Positions 1-7,633 of a stretch of DNA of 13,156 nucleotides are shown here, piece after piece (position 1 is the first letter of the stretch; every line of letters begins with the position of its first letter). Both the position numbers and the translations under genes were made by a program. Location of the stretch: contig NZSI01000038.1 in assembly GCA_002696685.1 (NCBI GenBank), positions 33,708 through 46,863 of the forward strand, in the 5' to 3' direction. Origin of the DNA: Chloroflexota bacterium (GTDB lineage: Bacteria; Chloroflexota; Dehalococcoidia; SAR202; UBA826). Under the pieces are notes generated by a model. It was not told the DNA's origin. It saw only the letters and a program-made list of their open reading frames with translations, and searched no databases.

Positions 1-1047
1 GTTCAAAAGGCCTTCTAACTTTTCCGTAGGTATAGAATGCCTTACGTTTCCGTCGCGACCAGCTAGAGTTTCTGATCCTAGCAGAGAGTTGATTATAGCT
101 TCCTCTGCCGACTCTACAACTCCCCTGAATAAAACCGTTAAATGCGCATCGTCTATCTGAGGTCTGTCGGAGGAATTGGAAAATGCCAAAGAGGTTGTTC
201 CACTTCCGTGGCTGACCACTCCTCCAGCCCTCGCCAAACCTAAATGAGCTCTTTTAGCCATCCGATTTAGTTGCCTTGCTGTAACCGGAGCGTCGGTTGC
301 CACAATGAAGCATATTGATCCTCCTGACTCATCATTAACACCTGGAGGCATTAAATATCGTCCAATTTGAAGTCCATCAATTCGTAAATCCCTTGGATCT
401 CCCATGTTACATAGCACCAAAACACCTACAACATAGTCACCATGGAGTGATTCGCAAATTCTGGATGAAGTGCCTATCCCCGCCTTCCATCCAAACCCTG
501 TCATACCTGTGCCAGCTCCTATATTGCCTTCTTGGGTGTTTATGTTTGACGCAGAGGTTATTGCTTCGTCTACATGTCGCTTTCTGACATGTCTCCCAAT
601 AGCGTCATTTAAGAACCTGTCATTGCATTCCAGTACTATCGGGTTAAATGATTGGACTCCTGTGTTTAGTTCACTTAGATATTCGACTATTGAGTCTGCG
701 ACGCTCCAAACATTTAAGGTGCTGGTCAGAGCTATGGGACTTTCCAGATGTCCCAGTTCACTGACTTGAGAGAGTCCGATAGATTTACTAAATCCGTTCA
801 GTACGTAGCAAGCAGCTGGAATTTTTTGGCGGTATAGATTGCCTGTGTGAGGTAGTACAACTGTAACACCCGTCCTTATGGGCCCCTCTTTGGGGATTAG
901 GCGACCCTCACCTGTGATAATTGTTGAGTGGCCTACTTGTACGCCTTTTACGTCAGTGATGGAATTTTGATCGCCTTGAGAAAGATAACCAATACGGATT
1001 CCTAGATCTCTAGATCTGGGTCGCGGGCTACTTTGTCCTGAAGTCAA
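1..1047 (-). CDS. P1-family (DmpA/S58-like) autoprocessing aminopeptidase, C-terminus cut by window edge
   Basis: The frame is open from position 1047 to the left edge (349 codons, no stop), so only the last residues are missing; family members are usually about 350-375 residues. It opens with the family's ITDVKGVQVGHST segment (about 30-42), has NIGAGTGM (175-182) and GIGTSSR (190-196), Asn214 in LCNMGD, then GGS followed by ICFIVATDAP. Ser244 in GGS matches the Gly-Ser bond at which this N-terminal-nucleophile family cleaves itself to make alpha and beta chains. SHGSG (279-283) matches the later conserved serine region. The family hydrolyses N-terminal residues from peptides, amides or beta-peptides; the substrate here cannot be predicted. 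The start is TTG at 1047 with AGGA 7 nt upstream; no ATG lies nearby. The family call is firm, the exact activity is not. It lies 92 nt downstream of the VIT-type transporter gene on the same strand. Confidence 0.9.
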   Translation of the reverse strand, partial: MTSGQSSPRPRSRDLGIRIGYLSQGDQNSITDVKGVQVGHSTIITGEGRLIPKEGPIRTGVTVVLPHTGNLYRQKIPAACYVLNGFSKSIGLSQVSELGHLESPIALTSTLNVWSVADSIVEYLSELNTGVQSFNPIVLECNDRFLNDAIGRHVRKRHVDEAITSASNINTQEGNIGAGTGMTGFGWKAGIGTSSRICESLHGDYVVGVLVLCNMGDPRDLRIDGLQIGRYLMPPGVNDESGGSICFIVATDAPVTARQLNRMAKRAHLGLARAGGVVSHGSGTTSLAFSNSSDRPQIDDAHLTVLFRGVVESAEEAIINSLLGSETLAGRDGNVRHSIPTEKLEGLLN

Positions 1048-1090
1048 AATGTTTTCCTATCCGTATAAGTTGTTGTGGATCTATCTCTTA

Positions 1091-1117
1091 ATTATGCTGT
1101 GGCTGATATTTTACCAA
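1091..1117 (-). promoter_or_regulatory. Possible promoter of the P1 peptidase gene
   Basis: On the minus strand, TTGGTA (1112-1117) and CATAAT (1091-1096) resemble -35 and -10 boxes, but the spacer is only 15 nt. Transcription from here would give a leader of about 35 nt before the TTG start. The site lies in the 92-nt gap after the VIT-type gene, so the peptidase may have its own promoter. The evidence is the sequence match only, and the short spacer weakens it. Confidence 0.28.
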
Positions 1118-1139
1118 TCTTGGCACAAGGTTAGATGAC

Positions 1140-1868
1140 TTAATTTACATAAATCCCAATTGAATAACCTATGGTGTAGGTAACTGTTGCAGCGAACAAC
1201 CCAGTAAGGAACATTCTAGCTGAGCCCCATATTGGGTTCTTCCCACTGATTAAGGCCAACAAGCCTCCGACAGCCAGCAAGGCAATTGAAGAAAGGAAAG
1301 CACTACAAGCTATCGCGATAATACCCATACCAAAAAAAAATGGCAGTATTGGTATGATGGCACCGGCACTGAACGCGACGAGGCTGCTGATTGAGGCATT
1401 CCAAGGTGCACCTAGTTGTTCTATTGAAATTCCCAGTTCTTCCTTAACAAGTGTGTCTAATGCTACTGTAGGATTGGAGATGATTTGAGTTGCTATCGTT
1501 TCAGATTCTATCTGGGACAACCCTTTAACCTTGTATAGATGTATAAGACGCTGTTTTTCAACTTCAGGATTGTTGAGGAGATCCATTCGTTTGCGGTTAA
1601 TCTGGTGTTCGTATTGGTCTCTCTGAGACCTCATAGAAATATATTCACCGGCTCCCATAGACAGGGCTCCTGCTAACAAACCAGAGATCCCTGCCAACAG
1701 TATGAATTCTGGGCTTCCAGCAGATGTGGTACCTCCTGCGAATCCCATCACAATACTAAAATTGGATACCAGACCATCATTTGCCCCAAGTACGGATGCT
1801 CTCAGGCTTCCACCATGAGCGAATCTTCTTCCTATGCCATTGGTGAAAAAATCTTTCTTTTTATTCAA
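1140..1868 (-). CDS. VIT1/CCC1-family Fe2+/Mn2+ transporter
   Basis: This 242-residue membrane protein has the signature of the VIT1/CCC1 family, which moves ferrous iron or manganese out of the cytoplasm (into vacuoles in plants and yeast, presumably outward in bacteria). The N-terminus has GGSLRASVLGANDGLVSNFS (about 19-38), followed by TM1. GALSMGAGEYISMRSQRDQYE (about 67-87) holds the conserved TM2 Met/Glu region and the start of the cytoplasmic loop. A charged helical segment (about 88-150) with several Glu residues corresponds to the metal-binding domain. Three hydrophobic stretches follow (about 159-180, 182-207, 216-240), giving five membrane segments in all. The start is TTG: the frame upstream meets the nfo stop only three codons earlier, and no other start fits. 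A GGAG inside the end of nfo lies 14 nt away, which is far, so translation may be coupled to nfo. Which metal it carries is inference. Confidence 0.88.
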   Translation of the reverse strand: MNKKKDFFTNGIGRRFAHGGSLRASVLGANDGLVSNFSIVMGFAGGTTSAGSPEFILLAGISGLLAGALSMGAGEYISMRSQRDQYEHQINRKRMDLLNNPEVEKQRLIHLYKVKGLSQIESETIATQIISNPTVALDTLVKEELGISIEQLGAPWNASISSLVAFSAGAIIPILPFFFGMGIIAIACSAFLSSIALLAVGGLLALISGKNPIWGSARMFLTGLFAATVTYTIGYSIGIYVN

Positions 1869-1877
1869 TGACGCGAC

Positions 1878-2738
1878 TTACACTCCAGTCTCAAGGTTTA
1901 GGCTTTTTCGGATCTGCTTCAGCAGATCTAGGTTTTTTTTGTCCGGACCTTCACCGTCAAAACCAGGGACTTCTAGGAAGAAGGGGACATTTTTAAAAGA
2001 AGGCTCAGCCATGATGCACTCAAACCCGGCGGTTCCAATATGACCGTCGCCTATATTTTCATGACGATCAACACCGGCACCAAGTTCCACTTTTGAATCG
2101 TTAGCATGAACCGCAACCAGTTTATCCAAACCAATTTCTTTTTCAAATTCTTTCATAACTTCTTTAATTTCTTTTGGGGAGGCTATGTTGTATCCAGCCG
2201 CAAACAGGTGTTCTGTATCTAGACAGACTTTGAGATTAGGGTGATTCACACCATTTATTAGTGCTCCCATTTCTTGAAATGATGATCCGATGTGAGCTCC
2301 CATACCGGCACTGTTCTCTAGGCAAAGCCATACATTATCTGGAGATGATTCTAAGACCGTTCGGAGAGTATCTACAGCTTGATCATAAACCTTATCGAAT
2401 CCTTTTCCTTTATGACTACCTCCGTGAAATATCACCCCTTCAGCACCAATCTTGGCTGCTGCGTTCATGTTGTTAACGAGAGAGTCAACAGACTTTTCAA
2501 TTTGGTCAGGGTCTCCCCCTATGTTCACTAGATAACTACCGTGAATGTAGCACGGGCCTACACCTTCTTGTTCTGACAGTTGAATGAACTTTTCGGCTGC
2601 TTCATCGTCTGGATGGCGAAACCTCCATGCCCTTGGGGAGGATGCAAAAATCTGAATTGCTTCGGCACCGATATTAGTAGCTCGCTCAATTGCTTTGCTG
2701 AGTCCTCCAGAGGTCGAAACGTGAGCGCCTAATTTCAT
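1878..2738 (-). CDS. nfo: Deoxyribonuclease IV (AP endonuclease)
   Basis: The 286-residue protein is a full-length endonuclease IV, a TIM-barrel trinuclear-zinc enzyme of base-excision repair that cuts 5' of abasic sites in DNA. All nine metal-ligand positions known from E. coli Nfo can be matched: His66 (YIHGSY), His105 (FHGGS), Glu141 (CLENSAG), Asp174 and His177 (LDTEHLFAAGYN), His211 (VHANDSK), Asp224 and His226 (VDRHENIGDGHIG) and Glu256 (LEVPG). The N-terminal LGAHVSTSGGL is also typical. The ATG start is preceded by GAAGGAG with an 11-nt spacing. It is the first gene of a minus-strand unit, with the VIT-type transporter 9 nt downstream in the same frame. It is divergent from the DUF1932 gene at 2919, and the shared 180-nt region may carry both promoters. 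Confidence 0.97.
   Translation of the reverse strand: MKLGAHVSTSGGLSKAIERATNIGAEAIQIFASSPRAWRFRHPDDEAAEKFIQLSEQEGVGPCYIHGSYLVNIGGDPDQIEKSVDSLVNNMNAAAKIGAEGVIFHGGSHKGKGFDKVYDQAVDTLRTVLESSPDNVWLCLENSAGMGAHIGSSFQEMGALINGVNHPNLKVCLDTEHLFAAGYNIASPKEIKEVMKEFEKEIGLDKLVAVHANDSKVELGAGVDRHENIGDGHIGTAGFECIMAEPSFKNVPFFLEVPGFDGEGPDKKNLDLLKQIRKSLNLETGV
1911..1941 (+). terminator. Terminator-like hairpin plus T8, antisense inside nfo
   Basis: On the plus strand GATCTGC (1911-1917), a TTCA loop and GCAGATC (1922-1928) form a perfect 7-bp stem, followed after TAGG by eight T residues (1933-1940). That is the layout of an intrinsic terminator for plus-strand transcription, although the 4-nt gap before the T-run weakens it. 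It lies wholly within the 3' end of nfo, which is on the other strand, and no plus-strand gene ends here. It could stop antisense transcription or simply reflect coding sequence: the T-run is the complement of consecutive Lys/Asn codons. Confidence 0.25.
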
Positions 2739-2918
2739 TGCTGAAAATACTCCTTCAAACAGTCGATTTGGGAGAGTCTATCATGAGTAGTAACCAGAAA
2801 TTTTTCTGAATAGATCTAAACAGAAACCTTATGCTGGGATACATTCTGCCTTATCATTCATAATGGTGGTAGTAATAGAGTCCGTTTCACGTAGATTTAA
2901 CTTTTAAAAGGAGAAAAT
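2739..2918. promoter_or_regulatory. Divergent intergenic region with CAGAAA/TTTCTG half-sites
   Basis: This 180-nt gap separates the divergent nfo (minus) and DUF1932 (plus) genes, so promoters for both are expected. It holds CAGAAA (2795-2800), TTTCTG (2803-2808), a TAGATCTA palindrome (2811-2818) and a second CAGAAA (2821-2826). The first two form an inverted pair with 2 nt between them. TTTCTG and the last CAGAAA form a second inverted pair around the palindrome. That arrangement resembles an operator for a dimeric regulator, but no regulator gene is in the window. The best plus-strand -10 candidate is CATAAT (2859-2864), without a good -35. I could not pick a convincing promoter for nfo. 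Confidence 0.35.
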
Positions 2919-3812
2919 ATGGTGGTGAAAACAGTTGCCATTATAAGTCCAGGAGACATGGGTCATTCTGTGGGCAGTGTATTGCGAGACAATGGTTTTG
3001 ATGTAATTACTTGTTTAAAAGGTAGAAGTTCTCGGACTAAAGATTTGGCTAGAAAGGGTAATTTTCGAATAGTTGACTCCATGGAGCAACTGGTTCAGTC
3101 CGCTGATCTAGTTCTTTCCATATTGGTGCCTTCAAGGGCCAAGGAACTTGCCGAGGAAGTTTCGGTAGCGATGAAGAGGTCGGGCCAAACTTGTTACTTT
3201 GTGGACTGTAACGCGATTTCTCCTAGAAGTGCCAAAGAATTAGAACATATTATCGATGCCGCAGGCGGGAACTTTATTGATGGTGGAATTATTGGCACTG
3301 CTCCGGCGAAGGGCGATACGCCCAGGTTTTATGTCTCAGGCCCAGATTCTCACGTAGTAACTGAGTTAGATGGAAAGGGGATTATTGTTAAGTCAGTTGG
3401 TAGTGAGATTGGTCAGGCCTCAGGCATAAAAATGTGCTACGCTGCCTTGACTAAGGGCACAAATACTTTGCAGGTCGCATTGCTAACTGCTGCGGAAAAA
3501 ATGGGGCTCACTCAGGCTTTGCGAGAAGAATTTAAATTCAGTCAACAGGCTCAATTGAGCTCTATGGAAAAAAGTATCTCCCGGCTACCCGCTAATGCTC
3601 ACAGATGGATTGGTGAGATGGAGGAAATCTCGGTAACTTTTGAAGACTTGGGTGTCACACCTCATTTTCATATGGGGGCAGCCGAAATGTACAGACTTCT
3701 GGACTCCACTCCATTTGCTAGCGAGACACCTGAAACTATTGACAAGGATCGCACCGTTTGGGAGACGATACGAGCGGCAGCGGATTTAGTAGAAGACCCC
3801 AAATCCAAGTAA
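2919..3812 (+). CDS. NAD(P)-dependent oxidoreductase, 6-phosphogluconate-dehydrogenase-like with DUF1932 C-terminal domain
   Basis: This 297-residue protein belongs to the beta-hydroxyacid/6-phosphogluconate dehydrogenase superfamily. The N-terminal Rossmann domain begins with VAIISPGDMGHSVG (6-19). GRSSR (35-39), at the end of the second strand, has basic and small residues instead of an acidic one, which suggests NADP. NFIDGGIIGTAPAKGDTPRF (118-137) is the substrate-binding segment. GIKMCYAALTKG (169-180) carries Lys171 at the usual catalytic-lysine position. The residue four places on is Ala175, where classical members have Asn. The all-helical C-terminus (about 185-290) fits the DUF1932 domain. 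The ATG start has a strong AAAAGGAG, 5 nt away. The next gene, a zinc alcohol dehydrogenase, starts 9 nt after the stop, so the two are co-transcribed. Substrate unknown; the family name is well supported, the reaction is not. Confidence 0.87.
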   Translation: MVVKTVAIISPGDMGHSVGSVLRDNGFDVITCLKGRSSRTKDLARKGNFRIVDSMEQLVQSADLVLSILVPSRAKELAEEVSVAMKRSGQTCYFVDCNAISPRSAKELEHIIDAAGGNFIDGGIIGTAPAKGDTPRFYVSGPDSHVVTELDGKGIIVKSVGSEIGQASGIKMCYAALTKGTNTLQVALLTAAEKMGLTQALREEFKFSQQAQLSSMEKSISRLPANAHRWIGEMEEISVTFEDLGVTPHFHMGAAEMYRLLDSTPFASETPETIDKDRTVWETIRAAADLVEDPKSK

Positions 3813-3821
3813 GGAATATTT

Positions 3822-4853
3822 TTGAAAGCGGTGGTTCTCAGAAAGGCAGGTCCAGAACCTGTTTTAGAAGTAGTGCACAGGCCAGAGCCTGTACCTAAAT
3901 CAGGCCAGGTTTTGGTTAGAGTAGGGGCAACAGCTCTATGTCACCATGATATATCTATTATGGACGGAACCATCAGGAGAGGAATACCAGAAAATATTGT
4001 CCTTGGGCATGAAATTGCAGGTACCATTGTTGATATAGGCCCAGATGTATCTAATTTTTCTCTCGGTGAACAGGTTGTTACAACACTTACTACCTCCTGT
4101 GGACACTGCGAAATGTGCTCAAAAGGCTCTGAGTATCGCTGTATATATGGCCAAGGGTTTGGCCATATATTGGATGGTGGGTTCACTGAATTTATCGCGG
4201 TCTATGCTCGGAATGTGTTATCAGTGAGTTCGACTATTCCTGTGGTACAGGCTAGCCTGCTAGGTTGCCCTATCGGGGTCACGGTCAAGGCGCTCTATGA
4301 TTTGGCGGAGATAAAATATGGTCAAACTATTGTTGTATTCGGGGCCGGTGGAGGATTGGGTGTCCATGCCCTTCAAGTCGCGGCAAGTGCAGGGGCTAAT
4401 GTATTATCTTTCACCACTTCACCACATAAATTGAAGGAACTTGAAGCATTGGATATTGGACAGGTATTTTTATCTGAAGAGGGGATAGATCCCTCGGAAC
4501 TGGTACAAGCTTTTACTGAGGACCGAGGTGCTGATGTCGTCTTCAATCCAGTAGGTTCTGCCCTATTTCATTCCTCTGTATCAAGTGTTGCCTTATTCGG
4601 AAAAATCTTGGTACTTGGAGAAGTTGCGGGAGCCAATACTTCGATAAATGTTACTGAATTCATGTTTAGAGATGCGGCTCTTATTGGGTCCACCGGTGCT
4701 GATCTAGTTAATATCGAAAAAGCTATCGCGCTGGTGGAAGCTGGGTCTGTTAAACCAATTATTAGTTCAATATTGGGATTTGACGAATTATTCGAGGCAT
4801 ATAGTTTGGTCAAGTCACGCCAGTCTTTTGGAAGGGTAGTTTTGCAGCCTTAA
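3822..4853 (+). CDS. Zinc-dependent MDR-family alcohol dehydrogenase
   Basis: The 343-residue protein is a medium-chain dehydrogenase/reductase. The N-terminal GroES-like domain has Cys40 (ALCHHD) and His63-Glu64 (LGHEIAG), with Cys149 (LLGCPIG) as the probable further catalytic-zinc ligand. Structural-zinc cysteines are at 93, 96, 99 and 107 (CGHCEMC...C). The Rossmann domain has VVFGAGGGLG (171-180). After its second strand comes SFTTSPHKL, with no acidic residue, which leans toward NADP. The start is TTG at 3822: GGA, part of TAAGGA formed with the upstream stop codon, lies 6 nt before it, and MKAVVL is the standard family beginning. It follows the DUF1932 gene by 9 nt, so the two oxidoreductases probably work on linked intermediates, for example successive oxidations of one alcohol or hydroxyacid. 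The substrate cannot be read from the sequence. It converges on secF with 21 nt between the stop codons and no obvious terminator. Confidence 0.9.
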   Translation: MKAVVLRKAGPEPVLEVVHRPEPVPKSGQVLVRVGATALCHHDISIMDGTIRRGIPENIVLGHEIAGTIVDIGPDVSNFSLGEQVVTTLTTSCGHCEMCSKGSEYRCIYGQGFGHILDGGFTEFIAVYARNVLSVSSTIPVVQASLLGCPIGVTVKALYDLAEIKYGQTIVVFGAGGGLGVHALQVAASAGANVLSFTTSPHKLKELEALDIGQVFLSEEGIDPSELVQAFTEDRGADVVFNPVGSALFHSSVSSVALFGKILVLGEVAGANTSINVTEFMFRDAALIGSTGADLVNIEKAIALVEAGSVKPIISSILGFDELFEAYSLVKSRQSFGRVVLQP

Positions 4854-4874
4854 CGTCGGCTATCAAATGTTGCG

Positions 4875-5795
4875 TTAGGTAATAGTTTTGTTTCTGAATG
4901 GTATGCCAATGCTTCTCTGGTCCCATGAAACCAGTACTTGACTTGCTATAGCGATGGAGCTGTAGGTTCCTGCTACTACACCAATTAGCAGAACGAATAG
5001 GAACTCTCTAATAGTTGCGCCCCCAAATAGAATAAGTGCGATCAGTGTTATTACCAGTGTAAAGCTTGTGTTGAGTGATCTTCCTATGGTCTCAGATATG
5101 CTTAAATTCACTATTTCAGGAAATGGCCTATTGGAGTAAATTAGGACATTCTCGCGAATCCTATCAAAGACGACTATAGTGTCATTGACGCTGTACCCAA
5201 TAACCGTCAGCAGGGCGATAAGGAACATGGTATTCACTTCCGTCTGCATTAACTCGCCCAGGATGGCGAAAATTCCTATGACAATTATTGTGTCGTGAAT
5301 AAGAGCTACGATTGCGGCTAAGCCGTACCGGAAAGGACTTGGAACGTTTCTGAAGGCCCACCAAATATATATGAATATCCCCACAGCGGCAGCGAGAATC
5401 GCCCATAAGGCGTTCATGACTGTTTCTTGAGCAACAACGGGAGATACTAAATCAAATCCCTGCAATACATTCTCGGCACCTTCGTCAAGAGAGGTTGTCA
5501 TATTTGTTACAAGGTTATCTTTATCTTCTTCATTAAGTTCTTTTGTACGGATAAAGAAACTGTTTTCTCCTAGGTTCTGTACCGTTGCTTCTTGATAACC
5601 TAGAGTAGTGAGTTGATCCCTTACTTCTTGCTGATTAATGTTCGATTCGTCGGAGAAGCGCAGTGTCATGCTGGAACCGCCAGTAAAGTCTATTCCTGGT
5701 CTTAGCCCAGGAGCTAAAATTAGGAATACAATTCCAGGGGCTATAACCAGTAAGGAGATTATGAAGAACCAAAATCTCTTTCCTACGAAGTCCAA
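4875..5795 (-). CDS. secF: Protein translocase subunit SecF
   Basis: SecF (306 residues) partners SecD in the inner-membrane complex that uses the proton motive force to complete export of proteins through SecYEG. TM1 is at about 8-28, followed by GIDFTGGSSMTLRF (34-47), the conserved start of the extracytoplasmic domain. TM2-6 occupy roughly 128-147, 157-178, 187-210, 242-259 and 264-288. VIGYSVNDTIVVFDRIREN (198-216) is the SecF signature in TM4, and SISETIGRSLNTSFT (232-246) is also typical. The start is TTG with AAGGAG 8 nt upstream; no better codon is nearby. It starts 19 nt after secD ends and is the last gene of the minus-strand unit. The length is normal for a stand-alone SecF. Confidence 0.97.
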   Translation of the reverse strand: MDFVGKRFWFFIISLLVIAPGIVFLILAPGLRPGIDFTGGSSMTLRFSDESNINQQEVRDQLTTLGYQEATVQNLGENSFFIRTKELNEEDKDNLVTNMTTSLDEGAENVLQGFDLVSPVVAQETVMNALWAILAAAVGIFIYIWWAFRNVPSPFRYGLAAIVALIHDTIIVIGIFAILGELMQTEVNTMFLIALLTVIGYSVNDTIVVFDRIRENVLIYSNRPFPEIVNLSISETIGRSLNTSFTLVITLIALILFGGATIREFLFVLLIGVVAGTYSSIAIASQVLVSWDQRSIGIPFRNKTIT

Positions 5796-5814
5796 CTTGC
5801 AATCTCCTTAATCT

Positions 5815-7632
5815 TCATACCGATTCTCTGTTACCAATGTTTTTGGCACCTGTGGGTATAAATAGGTTTATATTTCTTGACAATGGGGAGAGTGCCACCA
5901 CACGCATTATGGTTCTACTCACGACTATAGCTGAAAACATGCTGATACCTACACCGATTACTAGGGTTACGGCAAATCCTTGAACTACGGTTGCCCCAAG
6001 CTGATCTGAAAACCAATAAAGTATCGCGCAGGTTATTAACGTAGATACATTGCTATCTCTTATGGCTGGCCAAGCCCGATTAAATCCTATATTGACCGCC
6101 GAGAGCATTGTTCTCCCGCCTCTTAGTTCATCTTTCATTCGTTCAAAAATCAATATGTTTGCGTCGACTGCCATTCCAATGGACAGAATTGCCGCGGCAA
6201 CTCCAGAGAGCGTCAGAGTTACAGGAATTATCTTGAATACAGCCAATACAATTACGGCATAAATTATCAGAGCCGCAGAAGCAACTAATCCGGGCACTCT
6301 GTAATAGAGTGTCATGAAAATTAGAACCAATGCCAGACCAATGAAGCCGGCGATGACACTTTTCCTGAGAGAATCCGCTCCAAGAATCGCGTCCACATCT
6401 CGTTCTTGGATTAGTTCAATGGGGACCGGTAGACGGCCTGACTCCAGTAGAAGGGCCAAGTCCTTTACACGGGTCATTGTGAAATCGCCCCCCTCTATTA
6501 TCGCTGTGCCCGCCGTGATGGGAGCATTTACTCTGGGCGATATTAACTCTTGTCCATCAAGAATAATTGCTATTTGGTCTCTTATGCCAGTTTCCTCTTG
6601 TTTCACATAAATATCCGTTGTTAGTTCACCGAAAATTCGGGTTCCACGGTCGTCAAATTCTATATTAACGATAGGTAGTCCTGAGGCTTGATGTTGCCCC
6701 GCGTAGGCAGTCTTTAAATCATCTCCAGACAGCCCAATTTCTTCGTCAAGATATCCTTTTTTAACAGCGAATTCTATTTTGGGGCTCTTCCCTAATTTTT
6801 TTTCTGCATCTTCCTTGGTTATGATCCCTTCCATTCCGGTCTCATCTGATGGAAAAGCGATTCCATAACGAGGGGTATCTTCAAGCCGTCGGATGCTATT
6901 GGCTAGGGTTGTAAATCTCAGTTCTTCCACACCATCTATAGTGACGTTGATTTGGTCGGCGGGTGAGTCATAGTCACCAGCGGCGACAGCGGCGGCGGCT
7001 TTTTCTAAAGATAAAGCTAGGTTAAAGAAAAGTTGTTCAAAATTTTCTAAGCCTGTCTCATCAAATTCCACAATAACTGCTGGGAATGAGGTGAGTGTTT
7101 GAGACTGGCTGTTTTTGTCTTCAGAGTCTAATTCGCTAAGAAGTTTGCCGTCTTCGCGAAGCTCATCAACTGTAATGGACTTTATGTTTTCTGGTTTTAT
7201 AGATTCGATCGGTTGAGGCGCGGCGTTTAAAGTTCTATGCCTAAATTCCAATCTAGCAGTTTCTCCGATTAGTGTCTTTGCTCTACCTGGATCTTTGATT
7301 CCAGGTAGTTGTACAAGTAATCGATCTTCACCCAATATTTGAATTATGGGTTCCCCGAGGCCAGATGAGTTTATCCGTCTTTCAATCGTGTGGGATAGAG
7401 ACTGCATTTGTTCTCTGCTAATCTCTTGCTTCTCACCACTCGTTGGATCAGTTAAGTTTGTTTCATACACAAGATGGCTACCACCTTGCAAATCAAGTCC
7501 AAGACTAAGTCCCAGAGGAGTATCTCCACCCCTATTAAAGTTTCTAATGTTAATATTTTGGAAACCAACAATTCCCGCACATATTGTTATTAACAGCGCG
7601 ATTGTTATAAGTGCCCGAGCGTTTCTTCGCAA
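5815..7632 (-). CDS. secD: Protein translocase subunit SecD
   Basis: SecD (605 residues) forms the SecDF export complex with SecF. TM1 is at about 6-25. LGLDLQGGSHLVYE (44-57) is the conserved opening of the large extracytoplasmic domain, which runs to about 423. Five further membrane segments follow. SIGMAVDANILIFERMKDEL (484-503) is the signature with the conserved Asp490, and FNRAWPAIRDSNVSTLIT (517-534) is also diagnostic. The extracytoplasmic domain appears to contain an internal repeat: LEFRH (129), PAVIVEFDETG (184) and INVTIDG (228) recur as IEFAV (286), PIVNIEFDDRG (320) and IAIILDG (354). The length is close to E. coli SecD and long for a bacterium with separate SecD and SecF outside the proteobacteria. 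The start is TTG with GGGAG 6 nt upstream, lying in the end of cca; the gap to the cca stop is 1 nt, so translation is probably coupled. Confidence 0.97.
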   Translation of the reverse strand: MRRNARALITIALLITICAGIVGFQNINIRNFNRGGDTPLGLSLGLDLQGGSHLVYETNLTDPTSGEKQEISREQMQSLSHTIERRINSSGLGEPIIQILGEDRLLVQLPGIKDPGRAKTLIGETARLEFRHRTLNAAPQPIESIKPENIKSITVDELREDGKLLSELDSEDKNSQSQTLTSFPAVIVEFDETGLENFEQLFFNLALSLEKAAAAVAAGDYDSPADQINVTIDGVEELRFTTLANSIRRLEDTPRYGIAFPSDETGMEGIITKEDAEKKLGKSPKIEFAVKKGYLDEEIGLSGDDLKTAYAGQHQASGLPIVNIEFDDRGTRIFGELTTDIYVKQEETGIRDQIAIILDGQELISPRVNAPITAGTAIIEGGDFTMTRVKDLALLLESGRLPVPIELIQERDVDAILGADSLRKSVIAGFIGLALVLIFMTLYYRVPGLVASAALIIYAVIVLAVFKIIPVTLTLSGVAAAILSIGMAVDANILIFERMKDELRGGRTMLSAVNIGFNRAWPAIRDSNVSTLITCAILYWFSDQLGATVVQGFAVTLVIGVGISMFSAIVVSRTIMRVVALSPLSRNINLFIPTGAKNIGNRESV

Positions 7633-7633
7633 A

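Noticed and set aside
393..769. Two overlapping plus-strand open frames of 64 and 99 codons
   Set aside because: They lie inside the P1 peptidase gene on the other strand, whose translation matches the family throughout. They have no recognisable protein features.
4851..4877. TAACG and CGTTA arms formed by the two converging stop codons, possibly a shared terminator
   Set aside because: The stem is only 5 bp with a 17-nt loop and no T-run on either side.
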